From the IMG/VR virus record IMGVR_UViG_3300025869_000093, positions 1-24,840 of that record: a stretch of DNA of 24,840 nucleotides. One strand, written 5' to 3'. This DNA comes from a virus. This document shows positions 8,215-16,301 of the stretch, piece after piece; position 1 is the stretch's first letter, and each line of letters starts with the position of its first letter. The notes under the pieces are model-generated. The model saw only the letters and a list, made by a program, of their open reading frames with translations, did no database searches and was not told where the DNA came from. The position numbers and the translations under genes were made by a program.

Positions 8215-9131
8215 TAGTATTGCTCGTTTGCTCGTTCTTGTAATGCTCCGTCTGCTATTTCTCTTTCAATTGGGTCTGGGTCATTTAACATTATGTCAAT
8301 TAATTCTTTGTTTGATATTCCATCACTTCTGAAATCAGAAGCTGCTCCATCACCAAGAAGTTCTTGTAAATTTGGTTTATCATCATCATCTAATACAATA
8401 TCACTATTATCAGTATCTTCATCTCCATCAACTTTATATAGTTTTGGTATAACGATTTGACCACCTACCATATTTTGTGTAAATCCTCTATCTGTTGGGT
8501 CTATGTCAAACTCTAAAACCTGCGGGTCTTTAGATTCAAATTTTATAGAACCCATATTTTGTCTACTTACTGGTTTGTATTGAATCATTTCACCCATTTC
8601 CGCAAACTCGTGTATATATTCTGAATTTTTTATTTTATCATCAAGTTGTAATATAAATTCTGTTCTGTCTGGTGATGTTTCTACAAGTTTGTATTTCATT
8701 TCTTTTATGAATACTTCCTCACGACTACTCTTATCTGATTCATCTCCGGTAGATTTAAAAAACTTTACTTCATCATTTACTACATCTCTATCAACTTGTC
8801 CATCAAAGATTATTCCTTTACTATCTACAAATTGAGTAGTTTCTCTACCAGCTAATCTTCTAAGAAACTTATATGTAACATTATAATCACCCTCACTAAA
8901 TCCTAAATCTCTTAGGTGCTGTCCTACATCAAGGTCTATAAAATCTCCGTCATTTTGAAAGTTAACTTCATTAAGACCCATAATTTTACTGATAAGAAAA
9001 TTATCTTCCATATCATAAACATATAGAACCATAAAATCGCTTTCAAAGTCTTTTCCCCAACTACTATAAACCTTTTCAGGATTAAAGTATTGGTTTCTTT
9101 CTTGTTGTGTAAATCCGTATTCTAATGCCAT
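8214..9131 (-). CDS. Unassigned structural protein of the baseplate block
   Basis: 305 residues. The first 110 residues are aromatic-rich and probably folded, with an SDFMVLYVYD strand and a segment LGFSEGDYNVTYKFLRRLAGRE at about 87-108 (key parts GDYNVTYKF and LRRLAGRE). I have seen this pattern in unnamed structural proteins of marine T4-like phages. A charged middle is followed by a very acidic run (DGDEDTDNSDIVLDDDDK) at about 235-252 and an acidic tail. No signal or membrane segment is seen. It overlaps the upstream gene by one base (TAATG) and is overlapped the same way downstream, so its translation is coupled to that of the baseplate genes. A role in the wedge is inferred from position only. 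Confidence 0.65.
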   Translation of the reverse strand: MALEYGFTQQERNQYFNPEKVYSSWGKDFESDFMVLYVYDMEDNFLISKIMGLNEVNFQNDGDFIDLDVGQHLRDLGFSEGDYNVTYKFLRRLAGRETTQFVDSKGIIFDGQVDRDVVNDEVKFFKSTGDESDKSSREEVFIKEMKYKLVETSPDRTEFILQLDDKIKNSEYIHEFAEMGEMIQYKPVSRQNMGSIKFESKDPQVLEFDIDPTDRGFTQNMVGGQIVIPKLYKVDGDEDTDNSDIVLDDDDKPNLQELLGDGAASDFRSDGISNKELIDIMLNDPDPIEREIADGALQERANEQY

Positions 9132-9916
9132 TATGCCTCATCCGGTTGGTATGGAAAACCTAATTGTAACCAAATTTCTTGTCCTCGTTTGGTATGATAT
9201 AATTGTTTATTAATTACTTCATCATATTGATAAGAGTTTAAATCTTTTTTTAAAGAACGATAGTTGTGTCTATGACCACGACCTCCACCTGGTCTTTTCT
9301 TTTTTCCTTTTTTTGTAAATCTTTTAACACTAAGTTTATCTTTTCTAAATTCTTCCCAACCTTCAGCGTTTTTAAATTTCTTTTTATTTCCAACGAACCC
9401 CTTCAATGTCAATGGTGGTCTCTTACCTTCTATATTAAAAAACTCCTTTAATAGTGAGTGTAATTTGTCAGTTGATATATCTGGTGTAAATTCTTCATTA
9501 AAGTAAACATTCATAACTTGAATTAAATTATCTCGTTTTGTCATTTGGAATTCTACTTGTTCGTCTGTTGCTTCTTCAGTAGCATTATCTTCTTCCTCAT
9601 CATCTTCGTCTGGGTCTTCTTCGGGTTGAAAGTAATGTGTAAATTCGTTGTCAATTTCTCCCTCAAAAAAGTATTGTGCATTTTCTAAACGAACTTGTTC
9701 AAATTCTTCTTCTAATGAAACACCTGGTGTTTCACCCTCAAATGAAACTAAAAATCCCTCATCATCTCTAAGTGGTGTATTGGCATCTACTGAACCAGAA
9801 ATAGCTTGTTGTTGTTTTAAAAAGTCTATTTCCTTTTGATATTCTATTTCAGGACCATTAAGTATATTACTATATACTTTAGATTTTTTTGCTGCTTCAC
9901 TTGGTAAATAAGGCAT
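9131..9916 (-). CDS. Hypothetical protein with acidic middle and basic second half
   Basis: 261 residues, not recognised. The middle (about 85-120) is almost all Glu and Asp (EEDPDEDDEEEDNATEEA), after which a basic segment follows: KRFTKKGKKKRPGGGRGHRH at about 199-218. The N-terminus begins MPYLPSEAAKKSKVYSNIL, and the C-terminal 30 residues (TKRGQEIWLQLGFPYQP) may be a small folded unit. The gene lies between the DNRLRE-like protein and the 305-residue protein in the baseplate block, with a 2-base gap before it and a one-base overlap after it. Opposite charges in one chain suggest a self-assembling or bridging part, but this is a guess. The His residues near the GGGRGHRH stretch are not a known motif. 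Confidence 0.6.
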   Translation of the reverse strand: MPYLPSEAAKKSKVYSNILNGPEIEYQKEIDFLKQQQAISGSVDANTPLRDDEGFLVSFEGETPGVSLEEEFEQVRLENAQYFFEGEIDNEFTHYFQPEEDPDEDDEEEDNATEEATDEQVEFQMTKRDNLIQVMNVYFNEEFTPDISTDKLHSLLKEFFNIEGKRPPLTLKGFVGNKKKFKNAEGWEEFRKDKLSVKRFTKKGKKKRPGGGRGHRHNYRSLKKDLNSYQYDEVINKQLYHTKRGQEIWLQLGFPYQPDEA

Positions 9917-9918
9917 TG

Positions 9919-11076
9919 TTATCTCACAACTCTAAATTCATAATTATCATCATAGAAGTTTATTTGTTCGTCTGTTGTTCCGCTACCACTAACAACCTTA
10001 ATACAAAAACGATAATCTCTTTCTGCTTGTAGTCCGTTCATTTGAACTCGGAAAAAGTTTCCGTCCGAATCACAACTAACTCTTGAACCACTACCAAAAG
10101 GTATGATTACTTCTTCAGTATCAGCGTCTCTTACTTCATACTCTACTGAAGCGCTTGGTAAATATTTAACACCTAACTCACTTGGTGTTGCGCTGAAACT
10201 TGATGAAGGATAAAGTTCTCTACCAACGACTCTAAATTTTACAATTGATTTTTCTTTATATTCTGTTTTCATATTCTTGAAATAAACTTTTAGTCTTTCT
10301 AAGTCTGTTGAACTTAATGGTGATAAACTTCCTGAGTTCCAAGATGAATCGTCCCACTCAACTTCTAACTTAGGTGGATAGATTGTATGTGTTTCTCTTG
10401 AAAAATATTTTAGGTTTCCTAATCTTGAACTATCACCCTCTTGTCCTGTATTGAAATCAAAACTTGCAGTTGCGTGATTGTTTCCATAAGAACCACTATC
10501 TTCTCTCTTAACGATAAATCCATTGTTTGGATAAACTGAACTTGAGTAAATAAAATTGTTTACCAAGTTTGTTACATCTGCCCTAACATCTTTTTTATCA
10601 AATGTTAAATCATAAGATGAACTAACTTCATATTGACCATTACTCGCAGTAAACCAAGAACCACCTTCAGTCAATACTGAACCTGTTACCCAAGGTGTTT
10701 TTGCCTCGTGGTTTCTATATTGATATGTAGCTCCATTATCAGTTACTGGGTCGTGGTCAAGTTTTCCTGAACCTTGTTTCCAACTACCACTAACCATATA
10801 AACGTGTAGTGGTTGTTCAACTTCTACTTCTTCTGAAGTTGCGTCAAATAAATTTAAATAATATTTTGCAGTAGAAGGTATCTTCCCGTCCTGTATAGAC
10901 TTAGAGATAAAACTTAAATCAAAGTCAATCAATACTCTTGATACATTACCTACCGTACCATTGTTGTTTACAACTTTATTAATTTCCAATATTTCATCAA
11001 TACCAGTATTTCTTGATGCTGTTGTTCCACCAGAATAAAGTGTTGTATCTCTTTTACCAAATTCAAAATAATGCAT
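9919..11076 (-). CDS. Baseplate-associated beta protein with DNRLRE-like domain
   Basis: 385 residues. Residues 45-240 resemble the DNRLRE family of secreted beta-sandwich domains: an early RVLIDFDLS strand, then the segment DVRADVTNLVNNFI at about 163-176, NNGFIVKRED at about 184-193, and a closing strand FSRETHTIYPPKLEVEW. The last 140 residues form a second beta region that looks Ig-like and ends in a string of strands (RDYRFCIKVVSGS). The start overlaps the stop of the gp6-like gene (TAATG), so it is made together with the wedge proteins. In T4 gene 6 is followed by 7 and 8; this could take the place of gp8, but I see no gp8 signature. DNRLRE-like folds often bind sugars or other proteins. 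The domain call is by pattern only. Confidence 0.65.
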   Translation of the reverse strand: MHYFEFGKRDTTLYSGGTTASRNTGIDEILEINKVVNNNGTVGNVSRVLIDFDLSFISKSIQDGKIPSTAKYYLNLFDATSEEVEVEQPLHVYMVSGSWKQGSGKLDHDPVTDNGATYQYRNHEAKTPWVTGSVLTEGGSWFTASNGQYEVSSSYDLTFDKKDVRADVTNLVNNFIYSSSVYPNNGFIVKREDSGSYGNNHATASFDFNTGQEGDSSRLGNLKYFSRETHTIYPPKLEVEWDDSSWNSGSLSPLSSTDLERLKVYFKNMKTEYKEKSIVKFRVVGRELYPSSSFSATPSELGVKYLPSASVEYEVRDADTEEVIIPFGSGSRVSCDSDGNFFRVQMNGLQAERDYRFCIKVVSGSGTTDEQINFYDDNYEFRVVR

Positions 11077-13046
11077 TATCTATCTCCCACTACTCTACCC
11101 TCAATATCGCTATTTGGGTTTTTTAATTCAAATATACTTGGGTCTAATGATGGATAAATGATTCCGTCTTTTGTAGCTGATAACATATCATAAGTATTAC
11201 CACTATATCCAAGACCTGTTTCAAACTTATTCTCAATAAGTATAAGTTCGTTGTTTGGATTATTTTCTGCTGGTGGAACTAATGATACTACACCCTCACA
11301 AGTAGAAATCTGATATGCTAAATCACTCAATATAATTGGTTGATTCATTTGCCACTTCTCTACTTGAAAGAATTCTTTTACTTTTTGTATTGTTCTAAAC
11401 AATACATCATTTTTATTATACCCTCTCTTTGTAACAATATTATATTTTACACCAAAGTTAATTATGTATCCGTCTTTAATATTGATAGCGTCTGTTAATA
11501 ATCTATATTGTGAAAGATATGTTTTAACATTTTGTTTTACTGCTCTATTCAATCTAACCAAACTTTTACTTGCGTCATATCCTAATAAATACATATTTAA
11601 TGCTAATGGATTTTTTACTTCTGTTCCTTGACTTCTTGTATCAACTACTAACCCATCATTAATAACTAATTGTCCATTCTGTTCTAATTGTTCATCTTGA
11701 ACAATAAATGCTTTTGCTACATTACCATATTTTTGTGGTAAAGAATAAACTCTTGTTATGTAGTCTGCTTTTGTAACTGCTCTATTTTGTGCATTAAAGT
11801 AAGCAGATGCATTTTGTTTTATTTCTGTAATGGTTTCTGTTGAAGCCCCACCCGAAGCTGGTTCTTCATTAATAGGTGTGATACTTGCTTTTACCGCAGC
11901 TAATGTAGTTGCACTTAAACCTTGTGTAGTATTTGTATAAGTTAATCTATTAAAAGATGTTATACTATTTGTTGATACATTATGTTCTACTGCTCCACCA
12001 TAATTATAAGATACGGTAAGTGTTGTGTTACTTGGTGCTAATCCAAATGTTCTTGTCTTTAAGAAATTACTTGGGTCAAATGACTCATCTAATCTTGATA
12101 CACCAAGACCTAACCTTGAACCGACATTGTCTGGATTTGGAATTATTTCTTCATCTGCATTATCACTAATACCTGAACCGAATCTCAATTCCATACGATT
12201 GTCATCACGAGCTCTTGTTGTAAATCTTCTTGATGCCTTTATTAATTTTAACAAATAAGGTGTATCAGTTTTAAATTCAGCTAACGCTGGGTCATTGAGC
12301 GTTGAATTTTCTTCATCTTCAAAAACCGTATCCTGTGCTAAAAATGGAACTTCATAAAATTTATTATTTTCACTATCTGTAACTTCAACTATACTTGTAA
12401 CTTTATCATTAGATAAAATAATTTTATCGAATTCTTTTGCACTTGTAAATGTAAATTCTTCTTCTTCTCTTACACCAGATTGAGCCATACCTTTTTTAGT
12501 TAATCTAAAGTTTGTAGGAATATTACCTGATGTGGGTTGTAATGCTTTTACTTCCATATTATCTAATGAACTTGATACTTTAAAATCAACATCATCTAAT
12601 AATGTAAATTCTGTTCCATTATTTGCTACCAGAGTTGAATTGGATTCTATCTTTCCTGCGAAATCTAAATTGGGTTTGTAATTATTTGCGTCGATAGCTA
12701 CTGCTGGAACATCAATACTAAATGTCATCTCAACAATAGCAGGTGATGCTAATCTTGGTTTATACCCATATGACTGAGCGATTGACAATACATTTTTTCT
12801 TTCTTCTGCGAATTGAATTAAAGTTTCTCTGAATTGGTTATCAACATAGTAATTCAATACATCTCCCACATACGCTGCCATTTCAACAAACATCATACCT
12901 GGTGATGCTTCATTAAAGTCATTGTATTGATTTGGGAAATATGATTTCGCAAACTCTATTAAGTTTTCTCTAATATCTGTAAAGTCTCTACCGAGATAAT
13001 TTACTTCTTTTGATAATGTTTTTTTATTTGTTCCGTAGTCGGACAT
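11076..13046 (-). CDS. 6: Baseplate wedge protein, gp6-like
   Basis: 656 residues, similar in length to T4 gp6 (660). The N-terminal 100 residues match the gp6/gpJ-like pattern: NYLGRDFTDIRENLIEFAK at about 17-35, SPGMMFVEMAAYVGDVLNYY at about 48-67, then Gln-Phe-Arg-Glu-Thr and SIAQSYGYKPR. A central part carries NAQNRAVTKADYITRVYSLP, the conserved 'N-RAVTxxDY' segment of gpJ-type baseplate proteins. In T4 two gp6 molecules bind one gp7 to make the wedge core and the inner ring around the hub. It follows gp25 with SD GGAG and a gap of two bases, the same gene neighbourhood as in many contractile tails. High confidence for the family. Confidence 0.92.
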   Translation of the reverse strand: MSDYGTNKKTLSKEVNYLGRDFTDIRENLIEFAKSYFPNQYNDFNEASPGMMFVEMAAYVGDVLNYYVDNQFRETLIQFAEERKNVLSIAQSYGYKPRLASPAIVEMTFSIDVPAVAIDANNYKPNLDFAGKIESNSTLVANNGTEFTLLDDVDFKVSSSLDNMEVKALQPTSGNIPTNFRLTKKGMAQSGVREEEEFTFTSAKEFDKIILSNDKVTSIVEVTDSENNKFYEVPFLAQDTVFEDEENSTLNDPALAEFKTDTPYLLKLIKASRRFTTRARDDNRMELRFGSGISDNADEEIIPNPDNVGSRLGLGVSRLDESFDPSNFLKTRTFGLAPSNTTLTVSYNYGGAVEHNVSTNSITSFNRLTYTNTTQGLSATTLAAVKASITPINEEPASGGASTETITEIKQNASAYFNAQNRAVTKADYITRVYSLPQKYGNVAKAFIVQDEQLEQNGQLVINDGLVVDTRSQGTEVKNPLALNMYLLGYDASKSLVRLNRAVKQNVKTYLSQYRLLTDAINIKDGYIINFGVKYNIVTKRGYNKNDVLFRTIQKVKEFFQVEKWQMNQPIILSDLAYQISTCEGVVSLVPPAENNPNNELILIENKFETGLGYSGNTYDMLSATKDGIIYPSLDPSIFELKNPNSDIEGRVVGDR

Positions 13047-13048
13047 TT

Positions 13049-13456
13049 CTATTCTCCAATTCTAAAGTCAAATGATAATAGTTCAATTACATCTGGATTA
13101 AGTGTGACTGAAAACTCAACCTGAATATTGACTTGATTTTGTTCTTGTATAGTGAATACATTTATAATGTTGATATAAGGTAAGAAAGTATCAGTAGCTG
13201 TTCTAATAGATTCTTCAACTCTATTTGGAATATCTTGTCCTTGTTCAAAGACGATATTTTTTAAACGACTCCCAAAGCTTGGTTGAAAAATTCTTTCACC
13301 TGGTGTGGTAAGTAATAGATTTCTAAGATTTGCTTTTGATTGTTCTAATACGGTTTTCGTTTTATAGAAAAATCCCTCTGGACTATAATCCAATGGAAAT
13401 CTTATTCCGACATACTTGTCATCATTTCTATCTATTTCTTTTACACTTCTTGCCAT
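13049..13456 (-). CDS. 25: Baseplate wedge protein, gp25-like
   Basis: 135 residues, the usual length of the gp25/GpW family, which is present in the baseplates of contractile tails and type VI secretion systems. The key segment is at about 44-70: NLRNLLLTTPGERIFQPSFG followed by SRLKNIVFEQ. The TTPGER-x5-FGS pattern is the family signature. gp25 sits in the inner baseplate, contacts the gp6-gp7 core and is thought to start sheath assembly. It overlaps the upstream 160-residue gene by one base (TAATG), and gp6 follows two bases after its stop, so the two wedge proteins are made in step. No part seems missing. Confidence 0.93.
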   Translation of the reverse strand: MARSVKEIDRNDDKYVGIRFPLDYSPEGFFYKTKTVLEQSKANLRNLLLTTPGERIFQPSFGSRLKNIVFEQGQDIPNRVEESIRTATDTFLPYINIINVFTIQEQNQVNIQVEFSVTLNPDVIELLSFDFRIGE

Positions 13457-13938
13457 TATGGTCTAAACCCACCTTCACCTGTTTTCTTTTTATTAATTGC
13501 TTTCATCAAACCAGAATAATCACGAGTTAATGCATTTTGAACATCTTCTGGCACTTGGTCCACATTTACACCTGCTTTCTTAATTGAATCAACCGCTGCC
13601 ATTTCTCTTGCTTTTTCTTTATTCTGTCCACGACCTAAATTTCCGTAACCTAATACTTCTGCCATATTATCACTACCTAATACTCCACCACCCAATGAAG
13701 GATATTCATCTTCCATTGGTGCACCTAATGGTTTGGTTTGGTTCAATACTTCATTTAACGCTGTGTTTTTTGTGTATTGTTTTTTAGGTTTTTTGATAAC
13801 CTTTTTAGGTTTAGGTTTAGAAATCGTTTCTGCTAATTTGATTTCTTTTTCTTCATTAATAAATATCTCGCTAAGTTGTTTTTTAACTTCTTTGCGAACA
13901 ACTAATTCAATTATATTTCTTAATTTATTTTTATCCAT
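13456..13938 (-). CDS. Small Lys-rich hypothetical protein of the baseplate block
   Basis: 160 residues, not recognised by family. The N-terminal half is a charged helix (residues 1-40, Lys/Glu-rich) followed by a Lys/Pro stretch (KPKPKKVIKKPKKQYTK at about 41-57). The middle is Gly-rich (LGAPMEDEYPSLGGGVLGSD) and the C-terminal 60 residues have two short helices, ending GEGGFRP. AGGAG lies a few bases before the ATG, with two bases between the upstream stop and this start. It sits between the spike-like and gp25 genes, where other T4-like marine phages also keep small unnamed proteins. Likely a minor virion or assembly protein; function unknown. Confidence 0.6.
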   Translation of the reverse strand: MDKNKLRNIIELVVRKEVKKQLSEIFINEEKEIKLAETISKPKPKKVIKKPKKQYTKNTALNEVLNQTKPLGAPMEDEYPSLGGGVLGSDNMAEVLGYGNLGRGQNKEKAREMAAVDSIKKAGVNVDQVPEDVQNALTRDYSGLMKAINKKKTGEGGFRP

Positions 13939-13940
13939 TA

Positions 13941-15536
13941 TTACTCCTGTTTTGCTAATTGTGATATTTCTGCAAGATTAATTACTTGCTCTAATTGTGC
14001 TACATCTTGTTGACCTTGTGCAGCATTTCTTGTCAATTCTTGTAATTGTGGTGAACCACCATTTAAAAAGTATCTTTGTAATTCTTTTGAAGTAGCGCCA
14101 TCTGATATAACATCTCTAACATCTGTTGTATCTATTTCTGGGTTATCTGGATTACTTTCAAACTCATCAAGTGTTGTTATAAAATCACTTGGTTCTACTT
14201 CTCCATTTTCTACGATTGAATTTAATTGACCTCCTACTTGTTGTGCACTTTGTGCTAATCCATCTGCTACACCTTTCATAACTTCAAGTTTAGCTTTCGC
14301 TCCAGCTATATCAGCTAACACACCATCAAATCCACCAAGTGCGTCAAGTCCTGGTAAACCTGGTAAACCAAGTTCATCTAATACTTCTTGAAGGTTTACC
14401 ATTTCAAAATCAAATCTTGGTAACCATTCTAAACTTATAAATCTTTTAATCATTTCTATATAAAATTTTATTGCGTCGTATCTAATTTTCATACCTACCA
14501 TAAAACTTGGATTAGGTATTCCACCTGGTAATACTGGTGGTAGTATTAAAAAAGGTAATGCTTGTAATTCTAATTTAAGTATTTCAACCATTGGTCTTAA
14601 GTCCCCAGCTCTTTCTTTTATAAACTTAGGTAACATTATATCTCCGTCTGGATTTGCTATATCCCTTTTTTGTCCATTAATAGTTACAAAGTCAATAACA
14701 CTATTTCTTGGTCTCAATCTAATTCTGTCTGCTGCTTCTAATAATATATCACCATCATTTGAATCAATAAGAATACTATCCTCTGATACAATTTCAATAC
14801 CAGTATCTCTTGCATTTAATTCTATCCTGTCTGCGTCCATTGTAATGGTTGCTGCTTCTTTTACTTCTGGAAATATTTCTCTACCTATTTTACTAAAAGT
14901 AACTTGTTCTTTTATACCAATATCAATAGTTGCAATATCAGCGTTATTGATATTTATTATACCTCTACTCTCTTCATCACTACCAAGATTTATATAGTTA
15001 TCAAATCTACCTTGGATAAGTGTTGAACCTTCTTCAAAAGCTTTAGCTGTTGGGTTTATATCTTTTTTTATAGTTCCAAATAATCGAGATAAAATACTTT
15101 CTTTTGGTGTTTTTACATCTGTGTTATCTACACCTGGTGAAATTACTTTTTCACTTTCTCCTAATTTCTGGTAGTTTACTGAAATATCAGTATCACTTAA
15201 TCTTGCTAAATAATAATTTTCATCTTTATAACTAAGTCCTAACCACAATTCTCCAACCATAGGATATTGAATAATATTAGAATTACAAGGTTTATAATTG
15301 TTAACCTCAGAATCTCCGTGTTGAGAATAAACATATCTACCAACAACTTCTTGTTGTTTTGTTTCAGCATCAGTTTTTAGTTCTAAAACTTCAAATACTT
15401 CTAAACTTGAGTTTGATTGAGCATCCGGAACTTCAACCGATATGTTTCTTAATATCGCACGAAGTTCATTTTTTGTGACTACACCATTACCTTGAACACT
15501 TACATTATCAAGCGGTTTGTCCACTATATTAGCCAT
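13941..15536 (-). CDS. Baseplate hub / central spike protein, gp5-like
   Basis: 531 residues. Residues 1-115 look like an OB-fold domain of the gp5/gpV type: NELRAILRNISVEVPD, then QYPMVGELWLGLSYKDENYYLARL. At about 225-285 there is a run of short strands, with TGIEIVSEDSILIDSNDGD followed by ILLEAADRIRLRPRNS, typical of the beta-helix part of spike proteins and VgrG. The rest is helical and includes a Pro-rich hydrophobic stretch LPFLILPPVLPGG near 328-340. There is no lysozyme domain between the OB fold and the helix as in T4 gp5, so cell-wall cutting must be done by another protein. The gene begins directly after the stop of the 129-residue gene. It probably forms the central spike. Family call by pattern and place, moderately sure. 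Confidence 0.72.
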   Translation of the reverse strand: MANIVDKPLDNVSVQGNGVVTKNELRAILRNISVEVPDAQSNSSLEVFEVLELKTDAETKQQEVVGRYVYSQHGDSEVNNYKPCNSNIIQYPMVGELWLGLSYKDENYYLARLSDTDISVNYQKLGESEKVISPGVDNTDVKTPKESILSRLFGTIKKDINPTAKAFEEGSTLIQGRFDNYINLGSDEESRGIININNADIATIDIGIKEQVTFSKIGREIFPEVKEAATITMDADRIELNARDTGIEIVSEDSILIDSNDGDILLEAADRIRLRPRNSVIDFVTINGQKRDIANPDGDIMLPKFIKERAGDLRPMVEILKLELQALPFLILPPVLPGGIPNPSFMVGMKIRYDAIKFYIEMIKRFISLEWLPRFDFEMVNLQEVLDELGLPGLPGLDALGGFDGVLADIAGAKAKLEVMKGVADGLAQSAQQVGGQLNSIVENGEVEPSDFITTLDEFESNPDNPEIDTTDVRDVISDGATSKELQRYFLNGGSPQLQELTRNAAQGQQDVAQLEQVINLAEISQLAKQE

Positions 15537-15926
15537 TTAACTTTCCTTACTGATAGAGCTTTCTATTTCGTCTTTTTTGATTTGTAACTCTTGAACATCT
15601 GTTTCTATTGCACTCATCAGTTGTTCTTTTTCTGCTTCTGATAAACCGAACTCACTATCGTCAGATGTTATTCGTTTTTCAGCTGCTGTAATTCTTTGAA
15701 CGATTGTTGCTAACTTAACAAGTTGTTCGTCGTTCTTTACATTGATTTCTAAATATTCTTTTAGCATAGGAACTATCTGAACGGCTGTATCTCCGTCCTT
15801 GATAAATCCCACAACCTCTTTCATCAATACTTCTAATTGTTGTTTATTGGTTTTGGAATTATCGTATATGTCCTTGAAGACATCTGATAAGGTTTTTCCC
15901 TCGAATATTTCGTAATCTTTTGCCAT
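15537..15926 (-). CDS. Helical hypothetical protein, first gene of late block
   Basis: 129 residues, almost fully helical by composition, rich in Lys, Glu, Val and Ile, and without Cys, Trp or membrane segments. The N-terminus (MAKDYEIFEGKTLSDVFKDI) is followed by two amphipathic helices, and the C-terminal 50 residues are very acidic and could form a coiled coil. The ATG at 15926 follows an AGG about 8 bases ahead. Its stop abuts the ATG of the spike-like gene, so it leads the baseplate operon. Two promoter candidates lie directly upstream. It could be an assembly chaperone or a small hub/baseplate part. I do not recognise the family. Confidence 0.65.
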   Translation of the reverse strand: MAKDYEIFEGKTLSDVFKDIYDNSKTNKQQLEVLMKEVVGFIKDGDTAVQIVPMLKEYLEINVKNDEQLVKLATIVQRITAAEKRITSDDSEFGLSEAEKEQLMSAIETDVQELQIKKDEIESSISKES

Positions 15927-15940
15927 AGTTTTTACCTAAC

Positions 15941-15961
15941 AATAAATAGTAAATAGTTAAA
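15941..15961 (-). promoter_or_regulatory. Shared TTTAAC-N7-TATTTATT element, copy 3
   Basis: On the minus strand TTTAAC (15961-15956) is followed after 7 bases by TATTTATT (15948-15941), 14 bases before the ATG at 15926. It is the least conserved copy in its spacer. The distance to the start is short for a promoter plus ribosome-binding site, so it might instead be a binding or processing site. Read on the plus strand the same bases give AATAAATA, which fits the cyanophage late-promoter form NATAAATA and could serve the divergent gene at 16070. Confidence 0.4.
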
Positions 15962-15974
15962 AAATAGGGATATA

Positions 15975-15982
15975 TATTTATA
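15975..15982 (-). promoter_or_regulatory. T4-type late promoter box TATAAATA
   Basis: The minus strand has an exact TATAAATA, the consensus -10 box recognised by gp55-containing RNA polymerase in T4. It lies 48 bases before the ATG of the first baseplate-block gene, leaving a leader of about 40 bases. A gp55-like gene is encoded close by (16336-17061). This is the best late-promoter candidate for the long baseplate operon. In AT-rich DNA chance matches occur, hence the moderate score. Confidence 0.5.
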
Positions 15983-15988
15983 TACTCG

Positions 15989-16015
15989 TTGATTTTTTTG
16001 ATTTTACCTTATAGT
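15989..16015 (+). promoter_or_regulatory. Weak sigma-70-like promoter for the plus-strand gene
   Basis: TTGATT (15989-15994) and TATAGT (16010-16015) are spaced by 15 bases, shorter than the optimal 17. It would give a leader of about 45-50 bases carrying the hairpin at 16025-16045. A second A/T-rich hexamer, TATTAT at 16016-16021, could also serve. Because the spacing is poor, the real promoter may be elsewhere in 15941-16020. Confidence 0.3.
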
Positions 16016-16024
16016 TATTATACG

Positions 16025-16047
16025 AAGTCGGAAAAACTCCGATTTTT
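16025..16047 (+). terminator. Terminator-like hairpin in leader of the plus-strand gene
   Basis: AAGTCGGA (16025-16032) pairs with TCCGATTT (16038-16045) around an AAAAC loop, with one G-T pair, and the T-run continues to 16047. In plus-strand RNA this is a weak intrinsic terminator placed 8 bases before a strong Shine-Dalgarno site. It may act as an attenuator, stabilise the 5' end of the mRNA, or end a short leader RNA. The minus-strand copy has no T-run. Confidence 0.45.
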
Positions 16048-16054
16048 ATTCATT

Positions 16055-16062
16055 AAAGGGGG
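16055..16062 (+). promoter_or_regulatory. Strong ribosome-binding site AAAGGGGG
   Basis: AAAGGGGG ends 7 bases before the ATG at 16070. This purine block is one of the strongest Shine-Dalgarno matches in the window and supports the plus-strand gene as real and well translated. Confidence 0.7.
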
Positions 16063-16069
16063 AAACTAA

Positions 16070-16291
16070 ATGAAAGACACAATCAAAATGATTATGGAAG
16101 GCGTAAATGGTATTAAAGACCTATTGCTTCACATAGTCGGCTTAGGTGTTCTCGTACAGTTAATATTTGTAGGGGGATTCTTAGGTATGGATATTGTCGG
16201 TAATTTGATTAGTTTGGTAAATACTTTCGCTAACGCGGGATTTGCCGGATTTATATCACTAATTGTGATACTCGGATTACTCAATAAATAA
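16070..16291 (+). CDS. Small two-helix membrane protein, the only plus-strand gene
   Basis: 73 residues. After a short amphipathic start (MKDTIKMIMEGVNGIKDLL) there are two hydrophobic, Gly-rich segments, at about 20-42 (LLHIVGLGVLVQLIFVGGFLG) and 55-72 (FANAGFAGFISLIVILGLL), joined by a short VGNLISLVNT stretch. This is a hairpin membrane protein. The gene has its own leader, a strong Shine-Dalgarno site and a terminator right after it, so it is an independent, probably highly expressed unit. Small proteins of this type occur in marine T4-like phages; I believe I recall similar 'GIKDLLLHIVGLGVL' sequences but cannot confirm this. Size and topology would fit a holin, or an inner-membrane or virion component. 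Function not proven. Confidence 0.8.
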   Translation: MKDTIKMIMEGVNGIKDLLLHIVGLGVLVQLIFVGGFLGMDIVGNLISLVNTFANAGFAGFISLIVILGLLNK

Positions 16292-16301
16292 AGGTGGAAT
16301 T

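Noticed and set aside
7952-8332. A 126-codon plus-strand frame
   Set aside because: Shadow of the coupled genes at 7231-8214 and 8214-9131; it crosses their junction and has no SD site.
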